Positions 11,406 to 23,319 of a stretch of DNA of 64,000 nt are shown here, piece by piece; positions within the stretch are counted from its first letter, which is position 1, and every line of letters begins with the position of its first letter. The DNA is from Watersipora subatra. Lineage: Eukaryota > Bryozoa > Gymnolaemata > Cheilostomatida > Watersiporidae. The translations under genes and the position numbers were made by a program. Location of the stretch: positions 20,477,243 to 20,541,242 of the forward strand of contig NC_088709.1 of NCBI RefSeq assembly GCF_963576615.1, given 5' to 3'. The notes under the pieces are model-generated. The model had not been told where the DNA came from. It saw nothing but the letters and a program-made list of their open reading frames with translations, and made no database searches.

Positions 11406-12616
11406 CGTCACCTGAACGTCACCTCTATTTGAACGTCACCTCTATTTAACCGCCATTATGAGAGGAAGGTTGAAAAATAGAGCGCCACCTTATATTGCAA
11501 CGCCACCTCCATTTGACAGCCACTTTGATATTATTTGGTATCTGTGAATTCGTAATATCAAGTGATCAGTAGAAAAGTATCCACAAAATCGTATTAAAAA
11601 TGTATCGTTTACGTCAAAACAAGAGGTTTTTCCGTTGTCCAACTCGAGTGCTTTTCATTTTTTAAAGCTCTGGATGCAACACTATAGAAATAATTAATAA
11701 CTGTCTTAGGCTAATAATAGTTCATTTTCGTTGTAAACACTGTCTTGATACTTGGAAGCACATGTATGCAAAAACGGTTTACATTTATGATGGTACATGA
11801 ACAAATAGTTTTATAAGCCATTGGCTATGTTTAGCGTGCAAAACATTAACGCATTGCTTTTGTGCTAAAAGCAACACGTTAAAGTTTCCTCTGCTAATAA
11901 AGTGTTTTAACGCAAATTTCGACAAGTTGAGTAGTGCAGAAAAACAGTTGAGGTCAGATGTCATTTATGTAACTTGTTCATGAATATGGGTTTGTACCAT
12001 TTTATAGATTATAATTGTATAACTTTAAACTTTGGAGATTTATAGCACATTATTTGATAGCATCGTCGATCGTACAATTGATTGATGCTTTTAACTCCTC
12101 TTCTATTGCACATACCAAGCTGGTTTTTGCTGCAAGCTGTAGCAAACATATCAATGACTGCAATAAGCTTTTATGAAACATCGGTAAATAAAGATATAAC
12201 ATAAACATGTCTTCAAATTTAGAATGAAATGAAAATTGGAAGCTGCAACAAATTTCCAAACCGGACACAAGCTATAATATCACTGCAAGTTAATTGCCAG
12301 TGATAGATATCAATTGGTAGAGATATTTTTCGGCTTATTAATGCTTATTTATTAAGATATTTTCAACAAGTTAGAGGTAAGTTAGTGAATTTATCGCATC
12401 CGAAGGGGTTAAGGTCACTTTACCGGAAGGACAGGGTAAAATATAGGCGATATCCGCTTCGCCCGTAAAAGGGCCAAGTTTCGCTTTCCACAATTCTCAC
12501 AAGCCGTTTGAAAAATACAACGCCAGCTTCTATTTGAACGCCATCTCAACTCGACCACTACTATAAATTGATGGCAAAATAGAGCACCATGGCGTTCAAT
12601 TAGAGGTGGTTTGGTA
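11406..12616. mobile_element. X repeat, copy 1 (uninterrupted, ~1.2 kb)
   Basis: It is bounded by degenerate inverted ends built from 'acctctatttgaacgccac'-type motifs on the left and their complement ('gcgttcaattagagg') on the right. No coding sequence is seen. It lies inside what would be the intron before the zinc-finger exon. This copy has no insertion and so gives the reference length of the family. Confidence 0.65.
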
Positions 12617-13528
12617 TATAAACTAGTTCATGAAGGATAGATAGAGTCGAGCGTCACACAGAAAAATTTTGTGTGACATGTAAAGGTTGTTATTGTTATT
12701 TATCATTATCATGGGTTTGGTTGTTTCAACATGGGGTAAGATGCAGACAGACATAGCAACATTTTTAAATTTAGTCCTCCGTCAACTCCTAAATAATCTT
12801 ATATAACAGGGTTTAAATGTAATTTTTATGATATAACAATTTTCGAGTGTGAACCGTACTACTAACCTTGTGTACCAGAAACTATCAACTTGTATTATAG
12901 GTATAGATTGTGGACAGAAATCTTTTCAAAGAGATCAGAATGTTATATCTGGAAGATTGTTATGCCCTAACGCTGTAAAGAGAAAAATAAAAGGTCTCAC
13001 TGCAAGGAAACCTCTTCAGTGTGAGCTATGCAGTGCTAGCTTTGTTCGCCGCAGTCATCTAGCAACTCACATGAAGACACATACCGGAGAGAAGTCATTC
13101 CAATGTAAGATATGTGGGATTCGGTTTGCTCATTGCCATAATTTAACAGGGCATATGGGGATTCATACTGGAAAAAAAAATTCCAATGCAATATGTGTAA
13201 TAGAAGATTTTCTGAGACCGGCCATTTAACAAAGCACATTAGGACTCACTCTGGAGAAAAACCATTCCAGTGCAAGATATGCAGCAGTAGCTTTGTTCAT
13301 ACTGCAAATCTAACAAGACATATGAGGACTCATACTGGAGAAAAACCATTCCAATGTAAGATATGCAGTAGTCGATTTGCTCATCGCCATCATCTAACAA
13401 CACACATGATTACTCATACCGGAGAGAAACCATTCCAGTGCAAGATATGCAGTCATCGGTTTGCTCATCGCCAAAGTCTAACACGTCATGTGAGGACTCA
13501 CACTAGAGGGAAGCCATTTCAATGTTAG

Positions 13529-14289
13529 ATGTGCAGTAGTAGCTCTACTCAACGTGATCAATTTAAAACTCACCTGAAAAGTCATACTTCATGGGAGACA
13601 TTTCATTATAACACATACAAGTGTACATGTTCAAATTCATTTGGACACACCCATATATTCTGATTTGGTTTGTTGTGGTTTTTTTTTGTGTAATCACCTA
13701 TGTTATACATGAGTTTAAATTTAATTATCTTTTCGTGGTAAAATATACCTAGCTTTGTGGTCAAAAGTTACACATATGTTTTCTATTAATTGACAAGCCT
13801 CGGTTCATTTTGGTTGAACTGAATTGAACATGACTAACAACTGCAACATTTTGAACATGAGAACATTGGCTGATCCTCCTGACCAAACCCTCTGACGTTG
13901 AAAACATGGAATCAATTACTTTTGTAATTAAAGATTTGTAGCAAAGCTTTAATTTTTATAGTGCATGAAATTTCTTACATACCTGCTGAGCAATAGTTCA
14001 CAAAACGGCTAAGTTTTCTGTTAGATTTATAATTAGATTTTTAGTGGAAATCCAGCCTTATTTTGTAGCATTCTGGCCTGCTTGAGGGTTAAAAACACAT
14101 TTTTGTGGTATTAACAGCCGCAGATAACATTATAGATTCTGGCTTCAATGCTTGTTTAATAATGGAAAATATTGTGTATATGCTGTCAACATGTACAGGC
14201 TACCCTCCGAACTTTAAAGGCTGTTTTTTATGTTACAGTTATACAGAGTGTATAAGCCGCAACCACTGATTTTTCATTTGTTTCACACA
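13529..14289 (+). repeat. Downstream part of zinc-finger unit, copy 1
   Basis: It matches 21,381-22,253 and 33,569-34,399. The first ~60 bp read as one more degraded finger after the stop. The rest is non-coding and includes 'tgacaagcctcggttca' and 'gctgatcctcctgacc'. It may be the 3' UTR. No clear AATAAA site could be assigned. Confidence 0.6.
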
Positions 14290-15000
14290 CAGTAAAACTT
14301 ATATTTGAAGGCCACTTTTATTTGAGCGCCACCTCTATTTGTCCGTCTATTTGATATTCACTGGTCTTTACGAACTCATAATACCAAGTCATCAGTCGAA
14401 AAATCTCTACAACATTGTACTAATTAATAATGACTCAGTTATCTTAATAGCAATCAATTATTTTGTTGTACCTGTTCATATGCATGTCTATTTTCCAACT
14501 CCGAATGTGTTTGTTATTTGTTAAAATGTTAAAATCAGCAATGTAGACATCCTTAATAACTGTATTAGGTTAATAGTAGTTATTTTTTGACACAAACTTG
14601 ATACTCCGACATACACCGTACATGTATGTGATAAACAGTTTACATTTACGATGGAATATAAACTACTACTTTTAGGCTAAAAGTTGTGCTTAACAATGCA
14701 GTTAAAATTCATCCTTAGTGCAAAATATTCAATGCGGAAAAGTTTTTGTCTGCCCAAAAAAATTGTTTGGACCCTAATATCAACTAGTTCAGCAGTGCGG
14801 AAGAAGATTTGAAGTCCAAAACGTTGTAAAAGGTATTGAAGCAATAGAAGCTATGATAGCCAGAATATGTTTGTTCCATTGAAAGCAACAATCAGAATGC
14901 GACTGGCCGAGCAAATGATGCAAAAACTTTTGTTTTCAAAATTTTCTATTGATTACTTTATATTATGAATTCGTAAAGATCAAACAAGATCCAACCAACT
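14290..15000. repeat. X-related repeat, truncated, downstream of unit 1
   Basis: It starts with 'cagtaaaacttatatttga' and 'gcgccacctctatttg', the X-type terminus, and resembles the left part of 34,400-35,160. The end is unclear; 14,940-14,990 matches 25,190-25,230. Confidence 0.5.
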
Positions 15001-15271
15001 CAACACTGAACAAGGTCAGCTGACCAGCTGATGGGTAATTAAAAGATAGGAGATGACTCATCCTAAGCTATTTATAGAGCATTAGCTGCACATGTCTAGG
15101 CAATAACAAAACTGAACTTTGGTGATAGTTTATACGTATCATTTTTTTCGCAGTAGTTTCAACTTTCACATACTCTTTGCTAAACATTTGTTACGAGCTT
15201 GTATAGAACTCAGGTTTGCGTCTACATTTACCACGTTGAGGGTATCTACGAACTGTAGACGATTTAGCAAG

Positions 15272-15482
15272 CGAGTCTTTCTGTTTTAGTGAATAGAAAA
15301 ACAAAAAACTCTTTTGAAGTCGTTGCTTCGCTATAAAAGTGGAGGCATATCATTGGTAAATTTATTCTATTTCATGTCGCTATAATGCGTAGCACGTGGA
15401 TTTGCCAAGAATACATGCCCACTTTTATAGCAAAACAATCACTTCAAAAGTTGTTTTTTAATCACTAAAACAAAAAGACTCG
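15272..15482. repeat. Foldback (hairpin) element, 211 bp
   Basis: Two ~75 bp arms are near-complementary: the left reads 'cgagtctttctgttttagtg' and the right is its complement. The arms continue through 'cttttgaagt' and 'gctataaaagtgg'. The loop is about 60 bp. There is no coding. A small MITE or an inverted duplication. Confidence 0.65.
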
Positions 15483-15729
15483 AGGATTATTTTGCATGAA
15501 ATCTTTGACTCGAGTAACTCAACGGCTCAAAATGGCTTGTAAATAGAATATTTCTTTATTTGAAGTCCGATTGAGTAAAAGTATCAGAAATAACTGCTAA
15601 ATTTGAATCACTCTAGATAAGAGCTACTTGATATTGCTGTTTACAACTATAACTAGTTTCATCATAGTCTACCACTTTTAAGCTTCCTTTTCATTTATAA
15701 TTTGTATGGGAACAGCTCAAGAATGATAC

Positions 15730-16612
15730 TTAAAGGTTGACTTGCAACAAAATTCACATTACAGTTATTTGATATGAAAAAATTTACCATGTCTTACTTT
15801 GTCATGTTGTAGGTGCAAAATATGTGGAAAGGTGATTGCAAGCTCTTAAAAGCTCGAAAACAAACGGAAAATCGCAGCCACGCGAAACCGCCGTAGTTTG
15901 GATTCCCTTTCCAAACGGCTCAAATGTGACGTAGTTGTGTGAGATAGTATATGTTTACACTTTCTTGCAACCTTATTTGTCGAAATATTTTCACAAATAT
16001 TCTTCACGCATTCAATAAAACTATGTCTATTGTTTTTACGTGTCTGTTTTATCGTCACCGTAATGCTGTCAGTTTTAGCACTGGTATCTTATAACTTATC
16101 GTAAAATGTCGTTTAATTTTTTAGCCTTAGCTCGAAGGAGTACATATCATTGTCTGACAATCATGACGAGCCTGTTAGTCACTCGTGATTATCGAAAAGT
16201 GCTGCAGAAGTTATTTGCGAAGTATTGGGTCACATGATCAGATTACTACTCGCCGATTAGAGCAGACTGAAACAAAACGCTAAAGTAGCGAGCATCTATA
16301 TTTGATACGGGGCCTTTGGTAAAACCCGAAGTGTTTGCCTTAAGGTAGTTTTACGATAAGCTTTATATTGAGCTTTGTATTGGCCTTTCAATTCACGTGA
16401 GAACATACATGACAAGACGATAACCAAATTTCGTGGTTATGTCATCGAAATAAAGAGATTCCAATCTACGGCGACTTTTGGTTTTTGAGCTTTCAAAAGC
16501 TTGTAATCACATTTCCACATATTTGGCACTTACCACACAACAGGATAAGACATGGTGAATATTTTGATACCAAATAACTTTGAAGTGCATTTTGTTGCAA
16601 GTTAACCTTTAA
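15730..16612 (-). mobile_element. TTAA-flanked MITE, copy B
   Basis: About 883 bp with the same ~150 bp inverted ends as copy A (TTAA-AGGTTGACTTGC ... CCT-TTAA) and the interior reversed relative to it. No transposase. It lies just left of the leader of zinc-finger unit 2. Confidence 0.85.
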
Positions 16613-16689
16613 AAGAGGGATTAAACACATTGAAAGCTTCAACGTCAAAAAATGGGATATTCTTTTGGGGGCCAACTTATAAGTATTTG

Positions 16690-17189
16690 CAATAGTAATG
16701 GTAGAAAATATCGTATTTTGTTTTGTATTCAGTTAGAAAATGTAGCATTATGCGTAGCATTTTGGAAAATCATTTAAAAAAGAAAAAGATAATGACATGC
16801 TTTTAATGATTTTTATAAGCTGAGTTCGTGTATTGGATGCGTTTAGCTCATGGTCTTCACAAAGGCATGACCGGAGCATGATAGATGACCAGATCATGAC
16901 TCAACCTGAAAGTAAACTATTGGTTTCATGAAAATATAAAATTGTTTCCCTGTCAGCTTGTCGCATGATGGCACTTGTCCTTCAAGTTAGCTTTTACTGC
17001 ATTCATACTAAATTTGGATGAAACACTTTATGAGCTTCATTTTTTTATATGTTTGAACTTACTTTAGTAGCTTTTGCTAGTCTTTGTATTATAATTTATT
17101 TAGTACACTTACAAACCTTCTAGATTCCCTTTATTACCAATATGTGCCAGCTGATCCAAAGTATGTACACTTCTGATGAAACTGTTGAT
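16690..17189 (+). repeat. Unit leader sequence, copy 2
   Basis: It matches the leader of units 1 and 3 ('tgtattggatgcgtttagct'). It starts abruptly about 80 bp after MITE copy B. Counterparts of the two upstream exons of unit 1 are not found here. Confidence 0.65.
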
Positions 17190-18515
17190 TACCGTAAAAC
17201 CTTTAATTGGACGCCACTTGATCCACCTCTATTAGGAATGCCACCTCTATTTAACCGCCACTATGAGAGAAATGATGCATAACAGACCGCCACCTTCTAT
17301 TTTTAACGTCGCCTCCATTTCACCGCCACTTTGACAATCATTGATCTTCATGAATCCGTAATATCAAGTGATCAGTAGAAATATGTGCCCAAAATAATAT
17401 TAATAATGTATCGTTTATGACAATAACAAGAAGTTTTGTTGTTGTGCAACTCGAAAGCTTTTCACTTTTTTAAAGCTCTGAAGGCAACTCTATAGAACTA
17501 ATTAATAACCCTCTCAGGCTAATAGTAGTTCCTTGTCATTGTAAACACGGTATTGATACTTCGAAGCTCATTTAGCCTATACAAAAACTGTTTACATTTA
17601 TGATGGTAGGTGAACGACTAGTTTTATAGGCCAGTGGTTATGTTAGCGAGCAAAACCTTTCCGGGTTGCATTTCTGGTAAAAGCAATACCAAAGTTTGCT
17701 CTGCTAAAAAATTGTTTGAACGCAAATTTTGATTAGTTCAGTAGTGCAGAAAAAGAGCTGAGATCAGAAGACATTGTGGAAGGTATTGAACAACCAGAAG
17801 ATGTTTGTCCCATGAGTAGCAACAATCAGGACATTTAGCAATGCAAGCGACGATGCAAATGTTTTAGTTTAAAAGGTGTTAATTTTTGTTTGTGCATGTA
17901 ATATAAGTATGGTTCGTTTATGTCACTTGTTCATGAATATAACTTTGTAACATTTGGTAGATTGTAATTATACAACTTTAAACTTTGCAGTTTTATAGCA
18001 TATTATTTAATAGCATCGTTGCTGTAAACTGATCTTATAATTGATCGATGTTTTTAACTCCTCTTCTATTGCGCATACAAAGCTAGTTTTTGCTGCAGGC
18101 TGTAGCAAACATATCAATGAGTGCAATCAGCTTTTATGAAATATCATTAAATAAAGATATAAAATAAACATGTCTTCAAATTTAGAATGAAATGAAAATT
18201 AGAAGCTGCAACAAATTGTCAAACGGGACACAAGCTATAATATCACCACAGGTTAATTGTCAGTGATATAATATTCATTGGTAGAGATATTTCTCTGTTG
18301 CTCAATTCTTACTTTTTAAGATATATTTGACAAGTTGGGGTAAGTTAGCGAATTTAATGCATCCAAAAGGGTTAATGTTGCTCTACCCTAAGGAGAGTGC
18401 AAAATACCGTACAGGATGAATTTATTCGCGGAGTTATATTTCGCGAAAATTGTCTTTTCATGCATATTCGCGGATGAATTTATTCGCGGCTGAAAACTGC
18501 CACTCTCTAGGAAAA

Positions 18516-18548
18516 GTTAACTCTATTACGTCTAGCAATAGAGTTAAC
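18516..18548. repeat. Perfect 12 bp inverted repeat (hairpin)
   Basis: GTTAACTCTATT and its exact complement are separated by 9 bases, near the left end of the TA-flanked element. Confidence 0.7.
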
Positions 18549-18955
18549 ATTACACATGTGCGGCTGCGCGCATCGTGCGTTCCGTTTTCTATTTAGCTTA
18601 CAACTACGGGTGGATCGTACTAAGCTATAAATTCTTTGTTGCGTTCAGAAGTTTTCACAAATATTCACGGATTTGGAGGCCTTTGATGAACCAACAATTT
18701 GCGGTAAGTAATGAGTTTTTCACATTTACTAAATTAGTTGAATCTTACTTTGGTTCTTCGGTAAAACGCAATATTCATGTTTTCCATCCCTACCAATTCA
18801 TTATTTGTTTTAGTGTGAGAAAGAGACTTTTCATCATACATGGAAGAACAATGATTGCAAGGGGGTGTATGTCATTTTTAGAAGATCACAAATCATTCAG
18901 GGAAGTCTGGAAATTCAGATAGAAGTGACCGCAGCTACTTACGAGGAGAATATAG

Positions 18956-19147
18956 CTGATTTTAAAAAAAGAGCAAAAACGCCTTTACGAGCACAAATCT
19001 TTGGCCAGCCGGCAGAACTTTGCAATAGTAAGCTACGAGGAGAGTTCTGATGACAACTTCCTTACCAGCCATGTAGTAGCAAGAAAATCGCCTTTAACAT
19101 CTACCCAAGACAGTAACAGCGATGTAGAGCTGCTATTACCAAAATAA
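18956..19147 (+). pseudogene. Possible terminal exon inside the 1.8 kb element
   Basis: After an 'atatag' acceptor, 63 codons are open to TAA. The translation is protein-like: a basic start (KKEQKRLYEHK), then an acidic/serine patch (SYEESSDDNF, QDSNSDVELL). It could be the C-terminal tail of a transposase, whose tails are often like this, but no catalytic motif is present. The neighbouring 18,575-18,922 frame has aromatic-rich composition and no recognisable domain. Confidence 0.3.
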
Positions 19148-20757
19148 CTAGTCAGAGAGCGCCATTACACGCTAGTATTCACTTATCAAGAGTATCAGTT
19201 TAATTTTTTTGCTCTAGACAACCGCAATATAGACTAAACTGTTTATATTTACTCCATTCATCGTTTGTAAAATTTTATTTGTACACTCAAGTTTGTAATA
19301 AATTATAATATATCTATAGGTATACATGAAATAAAATATATAATTTAATCATGTTTGCTGCAGCGATATCAAGGAGTTGTTGTCAATGAAGGGGTCTAGG
19401 TTGACTGGTTGCTTCTCTGCCAATATTCCTGCCTTGATGAATATCACTACTTGTCTCTAGTTTTCGTAATCGGAGTAGGTTGTTTTATTCTCAATCTGCA
19501 GTAAACACAAAAAAGAAAAAATCTTAACAAGTGTCAAAGAAGTACCAAAACAATAGCTGAAGTATTTAATGAAAGCGATCAGTTTTTAAACAAAAGAATT
19601 AACTAATGCAGTTAATAATGGAAAAACGTATCTGCACAGCACATCAAATACATACCATAATGTCCAGATCAGAATCATGATCGTCCTCAACTTCGGTATT
19701 CGAGATTGATGGAGTTGATTTCAATGTTTAAAGACTAGTAGAGCTTTTTTGCGATGATGAAGCCATGCCGAACTACTTGTAAAAACCTTGAATAATTTTG
19801 TAAAGTTTGCTGCAATGGCAATAAAACTCGGAACCCCGGCAATGATTTTAAAGATGTTTTGGAACTCGGCTACGTTTAGTACTTCTGCCTAGTGGCTATT
19901 TTCGCTATGACGCCATTCTGCCTATCTTGTGACAACCTTGAATAATTTTGTAAATAAATGTGATGCATTGGCAATGGTGTTAGCTCAAAGCCTAAGCAAT
20001 GATTTTAAAAATGTTTTGGAACTCACCTACGTTTAGTAGTTATATTAAAAACTAGCCTAGCAACTAGTTTTCAATTTGATGCAGTAGTTATTCTCCCTTG
20101 TGATAAAAAATAGAACTAATTATTCACGGAATTTAATAATTCGCGGAGTTGACTGCTCGCGAAATCGCGAATTTTTATATCCATCGGATATTTTCATCCT
20201 GTACGGTAAAGGCGCTCCTAGCTTTGCCTGTAGTAGGGTTAACTTTATCTTCCCACAATTCTGACAAGCCGTTTGAAAATACAACACCAGCTTCTATTTG
20301 AACGCCACCACCAATCGACCACCACTAAAAAGGAAAGATTGAAAAATAGAGCGCCATGGCATTCAATTAGAGGCATTACTGTATATCAACTAGTTCAGAA
20401 TGGATAGATAGACTTGAGTGTCACAAAAATTTATTTTACACCAAATTACATCTAAAGGTTGTTATTGTTATTTGTCCTTATCATGGATGTAGTTGTTGTA
20501 ACATGCGGTAGGATGCACACATACATAGCAACATATTTAAATGTAGTAATCCACAAAATCATTTCATCCTTATTGTTTACATCTGATGGTTCATATTAGT
20601 ATTTGTATTATACAAGTATATTAGGCATACTTGCGATGAACACTCTAAAAAATATATTATCTGCAGGGTTCAAATGACATTTTTATGGTAAAACAATTCT
20701 GGAATGTGAACCATTTTGCTAAGCTTGTTGGCCAGAAACTATCAATTTATTTTATAG

Positions 20758-21380
20758 GTCAAGATTGTGGACAGAAATCTTTTCAAAGAGGTAAAAATGA
20801 TATATCTGGAAGATTGTTATGTACTACCGCTGTAAAGACAAAAACAAAAGGTCTCACTGCAAGGACACCTCTTCACTGTGAGATATGCAGTGCTAGCTTT
20901 GCTCGCCGCAGTCAACTGTCAACTCACATGAGAACACACACCGGAAAAAAACCATTCCAATGTAAGATATGCAGTAGTCGATTTGCTCATCGTCATCACC
21001 TAATTAGTCATATGAGGACTCATACTGGAGAAAAACCATTCCAATGTAAGATATGCAGTAGTCGATTTGCTCATCGTCATCACCTAACTAGTCATATGAG
21101 GACTCATACTGGAGAAAAAACATTCCAGTGCAAGATATGCAGCAGTAGCTTTGTTCATACTGCAAATCTAACAAGACATATGAGGACTCATACTGGAGAA
21201 AAAACATTCCAATGTAAGATATGCAGTAGTCGATTTGCTCATCGTCATCACCTAACTAGTCATATGAGGACTCATACTGGAGAAAAAACATTCCAGTGCA
21301 AGATATGCAGCAGTAGCTTTGTTCATAATTCAAATCTAACAAGACACATGAGGACTCATACTGGAAAGAAACCATTTTAG
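20758..21380 (+). CDS. C2H2 zinc-finger gene, copy 2 (most intact)
   Basis: The exon begins after 'tttatag', in the same phase as in the other copies. It encodes the linker DCGQKSFQRG, a basic stretch, then six C2H2 fingers of the CxICSxxFxxxxxLxxHMRTH type with TGEK linkers. Fingers 2-6 are nearly identical in pairs, so a ~168 bp two-finger unit has been duplicated. A TAG at 21,378-21,380 stands where the other fingers have CAG, cutting off one further finger that is readable to the TAG near 21,470. A nuclear sequence-specific DNA-binding role is expected from the fold. Upstream exons are not visible, so expression is uncertain. Confidence 0.6.
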
Positions 21381-22253
21381 TGTAAGATATGCAGTAGTCG
21401 GTTTGCTCTTCGCCATCATCTAACAAGTCATATGAGGACTCACACTAGAGGGAAACCAATTCAATGTTAGATGTGCAGTAGTAGCTATACTCAATGTAAT
21501 CAATATAAAACTCACTTGAAAATTCATACTTGATGGGAGCCATTTCATTACAAGACATATATTCAACTGTACATGTTCAAATGCATTTGGATACACCGTA
21601 TATTTAGATCTGGTTAAATAAAAATTGTATAGCGAGTCATCTTTTTTGTTGTGTGATCACATCTGTTGTATATTGATTTGAAATTTAATTATCTATTCGT
21701 GGTAAAATATACGGAGCATTATTGTCAAAATTTACATTTATGTTTTCAAATAATTGACAAGCCTTGGTTCAGTTTGGTTGAACTGAATTGAACATGACTA
21801 CCAACTGAAACTTTTTGGACATGAGAACATTGGCTGATCCTCCTGACCAAACCTTCTGGCATTGAAAACAAGGGATCGTTACTTTTGTAATTAAATATTT
21901 GTAGCAAAGCTTCAATCTTTATAGTGCATAAAATTTCTTACATACCTGCTGAGCAATAGTTCACAAATCAGCTAATTTTTCTGTTAGATTTATAATTCGA
22001 TTTTTAGTAGAAATCCAGCCTCATCTTGTAGCATTCTGGCCTTCTTAAGAGTTAAAAACACATTTTTTATGGTATTAACAGCTGCAGATAACATTAAAGA
22101 TTCTGGCTTCAATGCTTGTTTAAGAATGGAAAACATTTTGTATATGCTGTCAACATGTACAGGCTACCCTCCATGCTTTAAAGGTCGTTTTTTACGTTAC
22201 AGGTATACAGAGTGTATAAGCCGCAACCACTGATTTTCCTTTTTTTAACACAC
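21381..22253 (+). repeat. Downstream part of zinc-finger unit, copy 2
   Basis: It holds one more complete finger read-through and a vestigial one, separated by the TAG shared by all copies, then ~750 bp of non-coding sequence matching units 1 and 3. Confidence 0.6.
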
Positions 22254-22365
22254 AGTAAAACCTCTATTTGAAAGCAACTTTTATTTGAGCGCCACCTCTA
22301 TTTGACTCTCTATTTAATATTCACTGGTCTTTACGAACCCATAATAGCAAGTTATCAGTCGAAAA

Positions 22366-22847
22366 ACTAGATAGGGTCTAATGATCGAGCTCTGTTGCGA
22401 TTGTGCTAGCCTGGGTTTCGGAGTTAACACAATTTTCGCGGGGCGGTCGCGTTGCCTTGTTAGGCTTTGGAAAACACGGCTCGCTGTTGTCGTTTCATTA
22501 GCTCATTCAGTCAGTAGACCCTGTGGTTCGCAATAGTTAGCTGACATTCTACAATGTATTATGTGTATTGTGTGTTCTACGTCTACAACTTCTACAATGT
22601 CGCTTCTACTTTGTGTCCTCTGTTTGACGGAGTGGCATTAATGCCTCTTCGGGCTCAGCACTTTTCCTAAATGATTTTCACAATTGTCAAAGTATCAGAT
22701 CAAGTTAAATAAAAAAACTATTCTAATGAAACATCGTGTGTGGATGCATTTGTTACTTAATTCGATGGCGTTGCTTTCAAAGTTTTAAAAAAGCCAACAA
22801 GCTATGAGTTACAATGCTGTCTTAAATATGCCGTAACAATGCCTGCT
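22366..22847. other. Unidentified inserted sequence before the hAT element
   Basis: Noticeably higher GC in its first 150 bp ('gcggggcggtcgcgttgcc') than its surroundings. No open frame or terminal repeat was recognised. With 24,930-25,190 it would form the pre-insertion host of the hAT element. Confidence 0.4.
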
Positions 22848-22855
22848 AATACATT
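22848..22855. repeat. 8 bp target-site duplication of hAT, left
   Basis: AATACATT, identical to 24,922-24,929 on the other side of the element. Confidence 0.85.
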
Positions 22856-22957
22856 CAGTACTGTATTGTCCTATTAGGAGACTCCGGAACCATCCGGAGC
22901 ACTTTTCTTCTGTCAAAATCTCGGAAATTGCGAAATCGGCCTAGCGTACATCGTGGT

Positions 22958-22992
22958 AGTGTCGTATAGGGACACTGTCCCTATGCGACACT
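22958..22992. repeat. 35 bp imperfect palindrome in hAT
   Basis: AGTGTCGTATAGGGAC faces its near-complement GTCCCTATGCGACACT, with two mismatched positions overall. It lies ~100 bp inside the left hAT terminus and is a possible subterminal transposase-binding site (inference). Confidence 0.6.
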
Positions 22993-23139
22993 GCATTGTG
23001 GAACTCATTACGTGACACTAAAATTCACAGGTCCGTATTCCCTGAGGCGGCTGGGCAGCTGAGTAGCCCCAACCTTTTAGTGATCTTCGGCAGCTAATAA
23101 GTAAGAATTTTAGTCTAAGCTCATTCACTTGGAATTTCC

Positions 23140-23319
23140 AACAACTAATTACCTAGCGCTCTAGCGCAACGTTGCGCTCTGGCAACTGGTGATGAAGTGG
23201 AGAGGCTCACTAATCTAGTACTGGTTTTGCCTGCCACAAATGCAGTAGGCGAGAGATACTTTTCTGCATTGAAGCGAATCCAAAGATTGATGAGAAACAC
23301 CATGGGGCAGGCTGTCTAA
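23140..23319 (+). pseudogene. hAT transposase C-terminal dimerisation fragment
   Basis: The frame reads through 'VLVLPATNAVGERYFSALKR' and 'RLMRNTMGQAV' to a stop. The P-A-(S/T)-N-A...E-R-x-F-S-A-L-(K/R)-x-I block is the conserved C-terminal dimerisation motif of hAT transposases. The zinc finger and catalytic DDE parts are absent. A diverged copy lies at 51,752-51,946 on the other strand. Confidence 0.85.

Larger units (their letters stand above)
10341..13528 (+). pseudogene. C2H2 zinc-finger gene, copy 1 (three exons visible, frameshifted)
   Basis: Proposed exons are 10,341-10,397, 10,505-10,567 and 12,901-13,528. The first two have AG/GT borders, are 57 and 63 bp long, both phase 1, and encode acidic Gly/Pro-containing segments (TGEPGDSS, VRTEPGSDGG). 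The last exon begins after 'attatag' in the matching phase. It encodes a linker (DCGQKSFQR) and six C2H2 fingers joined by TGEKPFQC linkers. A run of nine A at 13,172-13,180 shifts the frame between fingers 2 and 3, so the protein is split unless the run is a sequencing error. All three copies share the TAG after the last QC, so that stop is probably ancestral; a vestigial finger follows it. The likely role is a nuclear DNA-binding protein. The start codon was not found. Confidence 0.6.
18405..20208. mobile_element. TA-flanked DNA element, 1.8 kb, inserted in X copy 2
   Basis: Perfect 16 bp inverted ends (TACCGTACAGGATGAA / complement), followed by looser 'attcgcgg' motifs. The flanks compared with uninterrupted X copies indicate a TA target duplication, which fits the Tc1/mariner-pogo group. 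It encodes at most fragments and is probably non-autonomous. It contains an internal ~150 bp tandem duplication (19,785-19,934 and 19,935-20,085). Confidence 0.75.
17190..20383. mobile_element. X repeat, copy 2, interrupted
   Basis: The left end TACCGTAAAACCTTTAATTG and the right end, read on the other strand as TACAGTAATGCCTCTAATTG, are matching inverted ends starting with TA. The interior matches copy 1. It is split by the element at 18,405-20,208. Confidence 0.7.

Noticed and set aside
18575..18922. 115-codon plus-strand frame in the 1.8 kb element
   Set aside because: Aromatic-rich and low-complexity, no motif. Not called as a gene on its own.
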